A DNA stretch of 64,000 nt from Marinobacter nauticus. Its GTDB lineage: Bacteria > Pseudomonadota > Gammaproteobacteria > Enterobacterales > Shewanellaceae. The translations under genes and the position numbers were made by a program. Positions 42,326 to 51,305 of this stretch are shown here, one piece after another. Within the stretch, counting starts at the first letter, position 1. Each line of letters begins with the position of its first letter. The stretch is taken from the NCBI RefSeq assembly GCF_019801015.1, contig NZ_JAHVJZ010000008.1:143340-207339 (forward strand), in the 5' to 3' direction. The notes beneath the pieces were generated by a model. That model was given only the letters and a program-made list of their open reading frames with translations, was not told the DNA's origin and did not search any database.

Positions 42326-42682
42326 ATGAGCAACAAAACACTGGAAATCCACTTACTGGGCAAGGCCTTCTCTGTGGCCTGTCCCGCGGGCCAGGAAAAC
42401 CAGCTGCGCATGGTGGCGGAGCAGTTGGGCCAGCGTCTGGATCAGCTGCGTCAGCGTACCGGCACCGGTAACCTCGAACAGCTCGCCGTGATGGCAGCGC
42501 TCAACCTCAGCCATGAACTGATGGTGAATCAGCAACAGCAGAGCGTGGCGCAGCGGCAACTGGAAACCCGGATTCAGGTGTTGCAGGACGCCATTGAACA
42601 GGCTTTGTCCGAACGCCTGCAAAACCGACCGAAAGGGGTTGAAGCCGACTCAGGCACGCCATACACTGACCACGACGGTTAG
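42326..42682 (+). CDS. zapA: Cell-division protein ZapA
   Basis: ZapA binds and bundles FtsZ filaments at midcell. The 118-residue protein has the N-terminal globular part (LEIHLLGKAFSVACPAGQE) and a long coiled coil (about residues 60-100, SHELMVNQQQQSVAQRQLETRI). Length is near E. coli ZapA (109). The order zapA-6S RNA-ygfA is conserved in gammaproteobacteria. Confidence 0.95.
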   Translation: MSNKTLEIHLLGKAFSVACPAGQENQLRMVAEQLGQRLDQLRQRTGTGNLEQLAVMAALNLSHELMVNQQQQSVAQRQLETRIQVLQDAIEQALSERLQNRPKGVEADSGTPYTDHDG

Positions 42683-42711
42683 GAAAAGCCTCCGGTTTTT
42701 TCTACACTGGA

Positions 42712-42895
42712 TCCGCTCCCTGAGGTGTTCGCCAGCGGTTCATGTCCCTGGCCGATGCTTTAAACTCTAGGGTGTTCCGCTTCATGCGGCTGTGCAGGCT
42801 CGGCCAGACCGAGAAGCCGAAAGCGTGAATGGTCCACCCGCCCTGAACTTACGGTTCACGGGCGTCACACCGCAGCGGCATTCTTGGGGAGCACT
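42712..42895 (+). ncRNA. ssrS: 6S RNA
   Basis: 6S RNA binds sigma-70 RNA polymerase and imitates an open promoter. Between zapA and ygfA the DNA contains CTGAGGTGTTCGCCAGCGG, GGCTCGGCCAGACCGAGAAGCC, TGAACTTACGGTTCACGGG and GCAGCGGCATTCTTGGGGAGC, in the order of E. coli ssrS (CTGAGATGTTCGCAAGCGGG ... GAGAAGCC ... GGCGGCATCTCGGAG). The ends can pair into the closing stem. The exact ends are estimated from that alignment. Confidence 0.93.
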
Positions 42896-42988
42896 ATCAC
42901 CTTTCTCTGGCCATCCGGCCGCCATATCACCTTGTCTTCCCGTTCGTAAAAAGGCACCCTGAATCCTCGGTTTCCTGTGGAGTCGGTC

Positions 42989-43582
42989 ATGTCTGTTGAT
43001 CCCCTTTCCCGGGCCGCCTGTCGCCATCAACTGCGCCAGGCCCGCAAAGCTCTGACCCCCGAACAGCAAAAGTCCGCTGCGGTCGGACTGGCCGGCTACC
43101 TGCCGGATCACCCCCTGATTCAGCACGCCCAAACCGTCGCCCTCTATATCGCCAACGATGGGGAACTGGATCCCCACGTGCTCGCCGAAGTGCTTCATGC
43201 CCGGGGCAAGCGTCTGGCGCTGCCGGTGTTGCACCCCTTCCACGCTCAGCACCTGCTGTTTCTGGAGTACCGTCCCGGCCAGCCGATGACGTCAAACCGC
43301 TTTGGCATCCCGGAACCCACTCTGGATAAAACCCAGGTGGTGCCGATGGCCGAACTGGACCTTATCCTGGCGCCCCTGGTGGGGTTTGATGAGTCCGGCA
43401 ATCGAATGGGCATGGGAGGCGGCTTCTACGATCGCACTCTGGGTTGCCTGGATATGGCGGCCCGGCCGCAGTTCATCGGTCTGGCGCATGAGTGTCAGCG
43501 GGTGAAGCAGTTGCCGATTGCGCCCTGGGACATTCCGATGGACGCCATCGCCACGGATCAGGCGCTGCAGTTTCTGCACTGA
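42989..43582 (+). CDS. ygfA: 5-formyltetrahydrofolate cyclo-ligase
   Basis: This enzyme converts 5-formyltetrahydrofolate to 5,10-methenyltetrahydrofolate with ATP. The 197-residue protein has the N-terminal ACRHQLRQARKALTPEQQ segment and the signature LVGFDESGNRMGMGGGFYDRTL. The ATG at 42989 is preceded by GTGGAG. In many bacteria ygfA is cotranscribed with 6S RNA, and the short distance here fits that. Confidence 0.95.
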   Translation: MSVDPLSRAACRHQLRQARKALTPEQQKSAAVGLAGYLPDHPLIQHAQTVALYIANDGELDPHVLAEVLHARGKRLALPVLHPFHAQHLLFLEYRPGQPMTSNRFGIPEPTLDKTQVVPMAELDLILAPLVGFDESGNRMGMGGGFYDRTLGCLDMAARPQFIGLAHECQRVKQLPIAPWDIPMDAIATDQALQFLH

Positions 43583-43644
43583 GCGCACTTGCTGAAGGAC
43601 GGGGCCGTGGCATAATGCGGCCCCTTTTTTTATCCAGACCGACC

Positions 43645-44256
43645 ATGATCGATACCGCTGTTCTGCTGCTCTTTATCCCCACCTTCTTTACCGTCGCCAT
43701 TACTCCGGGGATGTGCATGCTGCTGGCCCTGAGTCTGGGTATGAGCATCGGCGTCCGACGCACGCTGCCGATGATGGCCGGAGAGTTGATCGGGGTTGCC
43801 ATGGTGTCCCTCTCGGCCGTCTTGGGTGTGGCCGCTTTGATGCTCAATTTCCCGGCGCTGTTTGTGGTCCTTAAAGTGGTTGGGGGCGCTTATCTGCTCT
43901 ATCTGGGCATTCAGATGTGGCGCAGCGAGGGGCGGCTGGGCAAAGCGGAAAGCGTGGTGGATGTCTCGGCTCGCGGGCTGTTTCTGCGCGGCTGGCTCAC
44001 CGCCATCGCCAATCCCAAAGGCTGGGCCTTTATGGTCGCCCTGCTGCCGCCCTTTATCTCCGCCGAACGAGCACTGGCCCCTCAACTGGCCGTGCTGGTG
44101 GGGATCATCCTGGCCTGTGAGTTGAGTTGCATGCTGATCTACGCTTCGGGAGGCAGTACCTTGCGCCGGCTGCTCAGCGCCGACAAGGTGCAGTGGATCA
44201 ATCGGCTGGCGGGCACACTGATGGGTGCCCTGGGGATCTGGCTGATCCTGGAGTAA
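43645..44256 (+). CDS. LysE/RhtB-family amino-acid exporter
   Basis: The 203-residue protein has the family start (FIPTFFTVAITPGMCMLLALSLGMSIGVRRT) with the conserved TPGP-like TPGM, five to six membrane helices and AIANPKGWAFM in the middle. It exports amino acids or related compounds; the substrate cannot be read from sequence. It lies 62 bp after ygfA. Confidence 0.88.
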   Translation: MIDTAVLLLFIPTFFTVAITPGMCMLLALSLGMSIGVRRTLPMMAGELIGVAMVSLSAVLGVAALMLNFPALFVVLKVVGGAYLLYLGIQMWRSEGRLGKAESVVDVSARGLFLRGWLTAIANPKGWAFMVALLPPFISAERALAPQLAVLVGIILACELSCMLIYASGGSTLRRLLSADKVQWINRLAGTLMGALGIWLILE

Positions 44257-44259
44257 GGC

Positions 44260-44499
44260 TCAGCGTGGGCCTTTGATTTTCAGCCCCAACTCTTCCGCAA
44301 GCGCTTCGAGCTGGTCCACGCTGTCCAGTTGAACGGACCAGCTGATGCCCCCACCAAACGCGGTAACGACATTGGCAATGCCTACCAGCTCCACCGCATC
44401 TGCGGCGGCCTGAAAGGTGATGCGCCCAGGCCCGTTCAGGCGCACCATCAGTTCGTTGGGGTTGGCGATAAGCTTGCCCTGGCTGAATTCGAGAATCAT
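44260..44499 (-). CDS. DUF3389 family protein
   Basis: The 79-residue protein starts MILEFSQGKLIANPNELMVR and is short and soluble, as in DUF3389 of Vibrio and Shewanella. The function is unknown. Its start overlaps the stop of the upstream thioesterase gene (ATGA), so the two are probably coupled. Confidence 0.75.
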   Translation of the reverse strand: MILEFSQGKLIANPNELMVRLNGPGRITFQAAADAVELVGIANVVTAFGGGISWSVQLDSVDQLEALAEELGLKIKGPR

Positions 44500-44927
44500 G
44501 CCGATCTCTTGTGCTTCAGCACGGCCATGGTGAGGCGGCTGGTGCACACCAGACGCTCCCGCTCATCCCGGATGTCGATCTGCCAGACCTGAGTGGTCGC
44601 CCCGAGATGCACCGGATAGGCTTTACCAATCACCGTACCGCTGCGCATGGCGCGAATGTGGTTAGCGTTGATGTCCAGCCCGACACAGTAGTAGTCCTCG
44701 GTCACGCACAGGTTGGCGGCCAGCGAACCGACGGTCTCGGCCAGTGCCACTGAAGCCCCGCCATGCAGCATGCCCAGAGGCTGATGGGTGCGCTGGTCAA
44801 CCGGCATGCTGGCGGACAGAGACTGTTCGTCAAAACCGCAGTATTGGATCCCCAGGTGTGCCACCAGGGTGTTTTCAGACTGTTGGTTGAGCCGCTCAAG
44901 GCAAACCGGACGCTTCCAGATCGACAT
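44496..44927 (-). CDS. Hotdog-fold thioesterase (MenI/EntH-like)
   Basis: The 143-residue protein has the hotdog signature with the catalytic Glu (GMLHGGASVALAETVGSLAANL) and GLDINANHIRAMRSGTVIGKA. Such enzymes hydrolyse 1,4-dihydroxy-2-naphthoyl-CoA (menaquinone synthesis) or proofread enterobactin synthesis; which applies cannot be decided here. AGGAAG precedes the ATG at 44927. A menaquinone role would fit an organism with many anaerobic cytochromes. Confidence 0.85.
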   Translation of the reverse strand: MSIWKRPVCLERLNQQSENTLVAHLGIQYCGFDEQSLSASMPVDQRTHQPLGMLHGGASVALAETVGSLAANLCVTEDYYCVGLDINANHIRAMRSGTVIGKAYPVHLGATTQVWQIDIRDERERLVCTSRLTMAVLKHKRSA

Positions 44928-45054
44928 CGTCTTCCTCAGGTTGATTGGGATAGCCCAGCATACTGGCTCAAGCCGCCGGGATACAGCGAAAAACCCAGCA
45001 TAGACGGCACCGCTCTGGTACTCTAGGCGCCAGCCTCTGCCTGAAATCAACTTT

Positions 45055-45528
45055 ATGAACTACACCGATCTCGACGCGTACCCCTTTGCCTGGGTCTTCC
45101 GCCGTGCCGACCTGGCCATCAGCGATGAGGACAAGGCCCAGATCCGCCCTCTCGCCCCCCACTTCGCCAAGCAAGTCTGGCAACGGGAGATCAGTGAACA
45201 CCTTAACGATCTGGATCGACTCAGCAGCAAAGAGTGGCCCCGTCGTGGTGACGTCTGGCAGGACGCGGTGAGCTGGGATGCTGACTTCGAAAGCGATGAG
45301 CCGATGCTGCCGGCAGAACTGGCGGACCACCTTCCCTGGAACGGCGAAACCGTTGTCTACATCTGCTACGACCCCGAGCACATCCTGGAAACCCGCTACA
45401 GCGTATTTAAACGCTGCTGGAAGGGGTTCCTGTTTGCCGCAGAACAGACATTGGTTGTCGGCCGCAAACGCAAGGAGACCTTGTGGTTTGTGGATGAATC
45501 CTCGGTAAAAAGAGGCATCCGCCCCTGA
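45055..45528 (+). CDS. DUF2947 family protein
   Basis: The 157-residue protein begins NYTDLDAYPFAWVFRRADL and contains VWQREISEHLNDLDR and VVYICYDPEHILETRYSVF, as in DUF2947 proteins of Vibrio and Shewanella. It is soluble, and its function is unknown. It diverges from the thioesterase gene. Confidence 0.8.
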   Translation: MNYTDLDAYPFAWVFRRADLAISDEDKAQIRPLAPHFAKQVWQREISEHLNDLDRLSSKEWPRRGDVWQDAVSWDADFESDEPMLPAELADHLPWNGETVVYICYDPEHILETRYSVFKRCWKGFLFAAEQTLVVGRKRKETLWFVDESSVKRGIRP

Positions 45529-45534
45529 CGCCAA

Positions 45535-45567
45535 GAAAAAAGGCACCCCCAACGGGGTGCCTTTTTT
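45535..45567. terminator. Bidirectional terminator after the DUF2947 gene
   Basis: AAGGCACCCC and GGGGTGCCTT pair over CAAC, with A-run and T-run on the two sides. It also serves the 32-codon minus-strand frame. Confidence 0.9.
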
Positions 45568-45591
45568 GATGACACGCGATGACCAGAGGGA

Positions 45592-45690
45592 TCACTCATC
45601 TTCCGGTTGTGAGGGGGCCTGCTCTTCCTCACACTCAGGAGCGAAAATCCCGACCAGGGCACCAACCCAAAGCGATTGTGAATGGGGCAT
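45592..45690 (-). CDS. Possible small protein, 32 aa
   Basis: An ATG at 45690 is preceded by AACAGGAGAACAGC, a strong ribosome-binding site. The product begins MPHSQSLWVGALVGIFAPE, then has a Cys and an acidic, Gln/Pro-rich tail. It is followed by a terminator hairpin. It diverges from a LysR gene, and an inverted repeat (GATAGA...TCTATC) lies between them. No family is recognised. Confidence 0.5.
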   Translation of the reverse strand: MPHSQSLWVGALVGIFAPECEEEQAPSQPEDE

Positions 45691-45744
45691 GCTGTTCTCC
45701 TGTTGGGAAATTCCGGTACGGGATCATGGTAGGCCCGGCCAGAT

Positions 45745-45770
45745 GATAGATAAAATGAATTCACTCTATC
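45745..45770. promoter_or_regulatory. Inverted repeat between the 32-aa frame and lysR
   Basis: GATAGA at 45745 and TCTATC at 45765 are spaced by 14 bp in an AT-rich stretch just upstream of lysR. This suits a LysR-type operator overlapping a divergent promoter. Confidence 0.35.
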
Positions 45771-45794
45771 GCCACCATTCCAAATCAGAATGCC

Positions 45795-46691
45795 ATGGAC
45801 CTGAAAGCCCTCGAGTGTTTCCTGATCCTCTCCCGCACGCTCAACTTCACGCGCACCGCAGAGCAGCTGCACCTGACCCAGCCGACGGTCAGCAAAATCG
45901 TCCAGAAGCTGGAGCATCGGCTGGGGCAGCCGCTGGTTCGTCGTAACCCGCAGGGCCTGACGTTAACCGAAGCGGGTCAGCAACTGGCGCTGACGGCGGC
46001 AAGAATGCTGGAGCAATGGCAGCAGTTGGAAGGGCAGTTTGACGCCTTGGCCTCATTGCAGCGGGGCAGCCTTAAACTGGGGATCTGCCCGATGGTCAGC
46101 CCGCTGGCTGCGCCGCTGCTGAGCGTCTATCGCCAGCGTCACCCCGGCATCACACTGGATCTCTACGAGGACGGCGGGTATGGCTGTGAAAAAGCCCTGC
46201 TGGCTGATCGGCTGGAGATCTCCTTTACCGCCTTGCCCACCACCCTCAGCGGCGAGTTCTCCAGCCAATCGTTGGCGCGCTACCCACTGCGGATATGTCT
46301 GCCATCCTCACACCCGCTGGCCAAACGGACCCAACTGGACTGGGCCGACTTAGCGGATCACCCGGTGATTCTCTACAACGAAGACTTTGCCCTGGCCCAG
46401 TGGCTGACCCGCCTCAGCCAGCGGGCGGGTGTTGAGCTGAACGTGGCGCTGCGCAGCGCCCAATGGGACTTTATCGGGGCGATGGTGGAGTCGGGCCTGG
46501 GGTTGGCGATCCTGCCTCAGCCGATCTGCGATCGCCTGCCTCAGGACACCCTGGTCTTTCTGCCCATGACGACGCCCCTCAATTGGGAGATCGGTCTTAT
46601 CTGGCGCCAGCGGCTGGAACTGGCACCACCGGCGCAAGCGTTTCTGAGCCTGGCGAAAACCCTCATGGGGCAACCGGCTAAGCCAGCTTAA
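45795..46691 (+). CDS. LysR-family transcriptional regulator
   Basis: The 298-residue protein has a standard winged helix (MDLKALECFLILSRTLNFTR, then QLHLTQPTVSKIVQKLEHRLG) and a C-terminal effector domain (SLKLGICPMVSPLAAPLL, MVESGLGLAILP). The regulated gene is not known; the divergent 32-aa frame is a candidate. Its last 14 bp overlap the end of the convergent diguanylate cyclase gene. Confidence 0.9.
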   Translation: MDLKALECFLILSRTLNFTRTAEQLHLTQPTVSKIVQKLEHRLGQPLVRRNPQGLTLTEAGQQLALTAARMLEQWQQLEGQFDALASLQRGSLKLGICPMVSPLAAPLLSVYRQRHPGITLDLYEDGGYGCEKALLADRLEISFTALPTTLSGEFSSQSLARYPLRICLPSSHPLAKRTQLDWADLADHPVILYNEDFALAQWLTRLSQRAGVELNVALRSAQWDFIGAMVESGLGLAILPQPICDRLPQDTLVFLPMTTPLNWEIGLIWRQRLELAPPAQAFLSLAKTLMGQPAKPA

Positions 46692-47946
46692 GGCAGTTAC
46701 GTCCGGCCTTTTTCGCCTTATACAGGGCCTGGTCGGCGGCTTTGATCACCGCCTCCGGATCGCTCCGCTCACCGCTGCGATCCGCCAATCCGATACTGAT
46801 GGTGATCTGAACCGTTTTCCCCCCGCCCTGCCCGCGCTGTTTCCGTCCCGCTTGTTCGTCCTCAGGACGCTGCTTATTGGCGCGCACCACAAAGCCATAA
46901 TCGGCAATGTCCTGACGAATCGCTTCCAGGTGCTGCTGACACAGCTTAGGCGCCTTGCCAGGGAACAGAACCGTGAACTCCTCGCCGCCATAGCGAAACA
47001 CCTGGCCACCGCCTTTGACCCGACTCAATCGACTGGCCACCAGTTTCAACACCTCATCACCCACATCGTGACCGTAGGTGTCGTTGAATTTCTTAAAGTG
47101 GTCGATGTCCATCATCGCCAGACTGTAGCGACGGCCGACCCGCTTCAGCGCCATATTCAATGCCCGGCGCCCGGGAATGCCGGTCAGCTCGTCCAGAAAG
47201 GCCATCTGGTGGCCCTGCTGCAACACCACCACAAACAACGCCACGCCCACCACCGCCAGCAGCGTGGCCGAAATCATTGGCCGGGCAAAGCCCAGGCAAA
47301 CCAAAATCAGCCCGACCACCACCAGCAATGCCGCCATCGACGCCGAGTCTCGCCGCCTCAGATACAGCGCCCATAGCCCCACCGCAATCAGAGCCTGCCA
47401 GGCCAGCATCAACACTGGCGCCGGGCTGTGTTCGGTCAGTAAGAACGCTCTGGGCGTCAGGAACTGGGTCAAGCTCTGGGCCAAGCCAGCCACCTGGGTC
47501 AGCAACAGCATCAGTCCGGCTCCGGACAGCAGCAACAGCCAATGCCCGACACTCTGTCGACCAAAGGGGACGCGTTCCGGCAACAGGGTGATCAGCAGAA
47601 CCATCAGCGGTGCCAGCAACCCCATCAGCCAGAACTGCAGCCGCTTGCCTTCAAGATGGAGGGGAACCTGGAGCTGACTCTGGATCAAGGCGTAAAGCAT
47701 CATGGTGAAGATGACCAGAAAACCCAGCCGTCCCTGGTGATACACCTGACTGAGCAGTAAGGTGCCCCCCAGCGTAAGCCAGGGCAGGTTGAGGAGAGGC
47801 TCGGTGAGTTCCGGGTAGTGCATTACCAGGTAACCCGGTGCCCAGAGTGCTGTCGGAATCAATAACAGCAACAGGATCATCAGGATCCGATCGGAACTGC
47901 TCAAGATAAATCCTTGATGGAAAGAGGTAAGCGGCGGATAAACCAT
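46678..47946 (-). CDS. Membrane-bound diguanylate cyclase (GGDEF family)
   Basis: The 422-residue protein has about six to seven N-terminal membrane helices and a C-terminal GGDEF domain with the active-site GGEEF at residues about 320-324 (YGGEEF). The inhibitory I-site RxxD, five residues before it, is not present. It would make cyclic di-GMP, which generally favours biofilm. The ATG at 47946 follows GGGGAT at 8 bp. The N-terminal sensor part is of unknown family. Confidence 0.87.
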   Translation of the reverse strand: MVYPPLTSFHQGFILSSSDRILMILLLLLIPTALWAPGYLVMHYPELTEPLLNLPWLTLGGTLLLSQVYHQGRLGFLVIFTMMLYALIQSQLQVPLHLEGKRLQFWLMGLLAPLMVLLITLLPERVPFGRQSVGHWLLLLSGAGLMLLLTQVAGLAQSLTQFLTPRAFLLTEHSPAPVLMLAWQALIAVGLWALYLRRRDSASMAALLVVVGLILVCLGFARPMISATLLAVVGVALFVVVLQQGHQMAFLDELTGIPGRRALNMALKRVGRRYSLAMMDIDHFKKFNDTYGHDVGDEVLKLVASRLSRVKGGGQVFRYGGEEFTVLFPGKAPKLCQQHLEAIRQDIADYGFVVRANKQRPEDEQAGRKQRGQGGGKTVQITISIGLADRSGERSDPEAVIKAADQALYKAKKAGRNCLKLA

Positions 47947-48055
47947 ACTATTTATCCCCTCTGATGGCGACCCGCGTGCGGCCCGCCTTGAATCTGGCGC
48001 CGCTTTTTTCAGGGCTGTCCTACACTCAGAATTCCCCTCAGGATTGGAGTGGCTT

Positions 48056-48265
48056 ATGCGCGCGTTGCTTTGTCTGGTTGTCGCCCTCTTTCTCGTTGCC
48101 TGTGGCAGCACCGAATACATCATGAGCACCCACGATGGACGCCTGATCCCCACCCACGGGAAACCGGAGCTGGATCGGGAAACCGGGATGTATCGCTATG
48201 AAGATAAGGACGGTAAGGAACAAATGATCCGCCAGGATGAGGTTCAGGAGATCATCGAGCGATAG
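48056..48265 (+). CDS. YgdI/YgdR-family small lipoprotein
   Basis: The 69-residue product has a lipoprotein signal (ALLCLVVALFLVACGSTEY) and a short domain with YIMSTHDGRLIPTHGKPELD and MYRYEDKDGKEQMIRQDEV, as in the YgdI/YgdR (DUF903) family. It should be an outer- or inner-membrane lipoprotein of unknown role. GGAGTGG precedes the ATG at 48056. Confidence 0.88.
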   Translation: MRALLCLVVALFLVACGSTEYIMSTHDGRLIPTHGKPELDRETGMYRYEDKDGKEQMIRQDEVQEIIER

Positions 48266-48267
48266 GC

Positions 48268-48299
48268 ATAAAAAACGCCCCCAGTCGGGGGCGTTTTTC
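48268..48299. terminator. Bidirectional terminator between the YgdI-like gene and tkt
   Basis: ACGCCCCC and GGGGGCGT pair over a short loop, with A-run and T-run on the two sides. Confidence 0.9.
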
Positions 48300-48318
48300 T
48301 GTCCGTAACCGTCGGAGC

Positions 48319-50316
48319 TTAGCTCAGCAGTTCGTTGGCGACGTCGACGATGTTTTCGACGCTGAAACCAAACAGCTTGAACAGTTCGTCCGCCGGCGCA
48401 GACTCACCAAACGTGGTCATGCCGATCACGCGGCCGTCCAGGCCAACGTACTTGTACCAGTAATCCGCGATCAGCGCTTCAACCGCGATGCGGCTGGTCA
48501 CGTCGGACGGCAGTACGGACTCTTTGTACGCCGCGTCCTGTGCATCGAACACGTCAGTGGCCGGCATGGACACTACGCGTACGGCTTTGCCAGCGGCTTC
48601 CAGCTCAGCAGCGGCTTTCATCACCAGCTCCACTTCGGAGCCGGTGGCGATCAGGATCAGTTCCGGCTTGCCGGCACTGTCTTTCAGGACGTAACCGCCC
48701 TTAGCCACGTTCGCCAGAGTCTCTGCATCACGCGCCATCGGGGCCAGGCCCTGACGGGAGAAGATCAGAGAAGTCGGGCCGTCGGTGCGCTCAACCGCGT
48801 GACGCCAGGCCACAGCAGACTCAACCGCGTCACAGGGGCGCCAGGTGCTCATGTTCGGAGTCATACGCAGGGAAGCCACCTGCTCCACCGGCTGGTGGGT
48901 CGGGCCATCTTCACCCAGACCGATGGAGTCGTGGGTGTAAACGAAGATGGAGGGCTTCTTCATCAGCGCCGCCATACGCACCGCGTTACGGGCGTACTCC
49001 ATAAACATCAGGAAGGTCGCGCCGTAAGGCTTGAAGCCGCCGTGCAGAGCCACACCGTTCATGATGGCGCTCATGCCGAACTCACGCACACCGTAGTGCA
49101 CGTAGTTACCGGAGGCGTCTTCCGCGCTGATGGACTTGGAGCCGGACCAGTTGGTCAGGTTGGACGGAGTCAGGTCAGCGGAGCCACCCAGCAGTTCCGG
49201 CAGCACCGGACCAAAGGCATTCAGGCAGTCCTGAGACGCTTTACGAGTGGCCACCTTGTTGGCGTTAGTCTGCAGCTCGGCAATGTAGCCTTCCACGTGC
49301 TGAGTCCAGCCCTGCGGCATTTCACCGGCCAGACGACGCTTCAGTTCTGCGGCCAGTTCCGGGAACGCGGCAGCGTAAGCATCGAAACGGGTGTTCCAGG
49401 CGCTTTCCACCTCGGTGCCTTTGGCTTTGGCATCCCAGGCGCTGTAAATATCAGCAGGCACTTCGAACGGAGCGTGCGGCCAGTTGAGGAAATCACGGGC
49501 TGCGGCGATCTCGTCATCACCCAGCGGGGCACCGTGACAATCGTGGGAGCCGGACTTGTTGGGGCTGCCGTAACCGATAACGGTCTTGGTGCAGATCAGG
49601 GTCGGCTTGCCAGTCTCAGCGCGGGCGGCTTCGATGGCCGCTTTAATCGCTTCCGGATCGTGGCCGTCTACCGCCGGGATCACGTGCCAGCCGTAGGCTT
49701 CGAAACGCTTCGGAGTGTCATCACTGAACCAGCCTTCAACGTGACCGTCGATGGAGATGCCGTTGTCATCCCAGAACGCGATCAGCTTGCCCAGGCCCAG
49801 AGTGCCGGCCAGGGAGCAGGCTTCATGGGAGATGCCTTCCATCAGACAGCCGTCGCCCATAAAGACGTAGGTGTGGTGATCAACGATGTCGTGGCCCGGA
49901 CGGTTAAACTGCGCCGCCAGCACCTTTTCGGCCAGGGCCATGCCCACGCCGTTGGTGATGCCCTGACCCAGCGGGCCAGTGGTGGTTTCCACGCCCGGGG
50001 CGTAACCGTATTCCGGGTGACCCGGAGTGCGGGAGTGCAGCTGACGGAACTGCTTCAGGTCTTCGATGCCGAGATCGTAGCCGGTGAGGTGAAGCAGAGA
50101 ATAGATCAGCATGGAGCCGTGGCCGTTGGAGAGAATGAAACGGTCGCGGTCAGCCCACTCGGGGTTGGCCGGGTTGTGTTTCATAAAGTCGCGCCACAGC
50201 ACTTCTGCAATGTCCGCCATCCCCATCGGGGCACCGGGGTGACCGGAGTTGGCTTTCTGGACAGCGTCCATGGAGAGAGCACGGATCGCGTTGGCAAGCT
50301 CTTTGCGGGAAGACAT
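48319..50316 (-). CDS. tkt: Transketolase
   Basis: Transketolase moves two-carbon ketol groups in the pentose phosphate pathway with thiamine diphosphate. The 665-residue protein starts [23 protein letters not shown] and shows the TPP motif ([18 protein letters not shown] ... NGISIDG), the [12 protein letters not shown] region and the transketolase signature ([12 protein letters not shown]). Length matches E. coli TktA (663). The start at 50316 was chosen for conservation and for GGAG upstream. Confidence 0.97.
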   Translation of the reverse strand: MSSRKELANAIRALSMDAVQKANSGHPGAPMGMADIAEVLWRDFMKHNPANPEWADRDRFILSNGHGSMLIYSLLHLTGYDLGIEDLKQFRQLHSRTPGHPEYGYAPGVETTTGPLGQGITNGVGMALAEKVLAAQFNRPGHDIVDHHTYVFMGDGCLMEGISHEACSLAGTLGLGKLIAFWDDNGISIDGHVEGWFSDDTPKRFEAYGWHVIPAVDGHDPEAIKAAIEAARAETGKPTLICTKTVIGYGSPNKSGSHDCHGAPLGDDEIAAARDFLNWPHAPFEVPADIYSAWDAKAKGTEVESAWNTRFDAYAAAFPELAAELKRRLAGEMPQGWTQHVEGYIAELQTNANKVATRKASQDCLNAFGPVLPELLGGSADLTPSNLTNWSGSKSISAEDASGNYVHYGVREFGMSAIMNGVALHGGFKPYGATFLMFMEYARNAVRMAALMKKPSIFVYTHDSIGLGEDGPTHQPVEQVASLRMTPNMSTWRPCDAVESAVAWRHAVERTDGPTSLIFSRQGLAPMARDAETLANVAKGGYVLKDSAGKPELILIATGSEVELVMKAAAELEAAGKAVRVVSMPATDVFDAQDAAYKESVLPSDVTSRIAVEALIADYWYKYVGLDGRVIGMTTFGESAPADELFKLFGFSVENIVDVANELLS

Positions 50317-50462
50317 CTTGGCTCCTGGTTCAGAGGTTATAGGATTGAGGCGGGGCATATTTTCAACGCTTGCGCCGCCGGACGCAAATCCCATACGAAA
50401 AAACCCAAACCGAACGGCAGCCCGAGCACACTTCCCGCCGTTCAGAAAACCGTTTCAGCGGC

Positions 50463-51305
50463 TCAAAGTGCCATAAAGACCCGCTCAAATCGCGCGAAGC
50501 GCGGTAACCCTGCCTCGGTTCGGCCACTGTAACTGTAGGTCACCACGGTACCAATGGGAGGGGGAGAACGTCGTTGTTCATCGGTAAATCCAGACCCCAA
50601 CCGAAAGCGGCGTCCTTCGGCGTCTTCAACGATCAGAGCGCCCATCATCCCGGTCAGCCGGCCCTGGCCACGGACATACCCCACCACCTTTGCCTCATCA
50701 TCCCAATGCGGCTTAAGTTTGAGCATTCCGGGGTCCCGGCCAGCCCGATAATGGCCGTCACGGTGGCGCAGTATCAGCCCTTCGCCACCGGCATTGATGA
50801 TTTCCGTCAGCTGATCCGCCAGCGCCTGATGGCTGGCAACCGTAAACTGATGAACCCGCCGGGCGTGGTTCGGAGCCAGGGCGTCCAGTGTCAGGCTCAG
50901 GGCCTGGTAGCGGGTGGCAAAGGGCTGATCCAGATCCGGCCGGTCAAACGCCAGGTACTGCACCTGAGCCCAGGCCTCCTCATCGGGGACGGTGTCCCGG
51001 ACAATCCGCATCAATGCCTGGAACTTGCCCCGCCCCAGCCACAATTCCCCATCCATTGGATGGTCCGGAAAGCCCCGGGTGAACCACGTTGGCGCGTGTA
51101 TCGTGTTGCCTGAACGGCTGAGCAACTGGCGACCGTCCCAGTAGGCGCGCATGCCATCGAACTTTTCACTGACCAGATAGGCCGCAAGGGATTCGACCGA
51201 TTGATAAGGCTGTGCCAGCATCAATCCAGGCCCGTCTGCATAGAGCGTTTGCGGAAAACAACAGGAGAGCACGAGCACTCCTGACAGGGGGGTGGAACGG
51301 TTCAT
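50463..51305 (-). CDS. Secreted ATP-dependent DNA ligase (LigE-type)
   Basis: The 280-residue protein has an N-terminal signal-like stretch (STPLSGVLVLSCCFPQTLYA) and a small ATP-dependent ligase core: catalytic Lys48 in VSEKFDGMRAYWDG, then MDGELWLGRG, EGLILRHRDGHYRAG and the MLKLKPH motif. An OB-fold domain follows (KVVGYVRGQGRL). Periplasmic Lig E enzymes are known from Haemophilus, Neisseria and relatives and have been linked to extracellular DNA use. No other competence gene is near. Confidence 0.85.
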   Translation of the reverse strand: MNRSTPLSGVLVLSCCFPQTLYADGPGLMLAQPYQSVESLAAYLVSEKFDGMRAYWDGRQLLSRSGNTIHAPTWFTRGFPDHPMDGELWLGRGKFQALMRIVRDTVPDEEAWAQVQYLAFDRPDLDQPFATRYQALSLTLDALAPNHARRVHQFTVASHQALADQLTEIINAGGEGLILRHRDGHYRAGRDPGMLKLKPHWDDEAKVVGYVRGQGRLTGMMGALIVEDAEGRRFRLGSGFTDEQRRSPPPIGTVVTYSYSGRTEAGLPRFARFERVFMAL

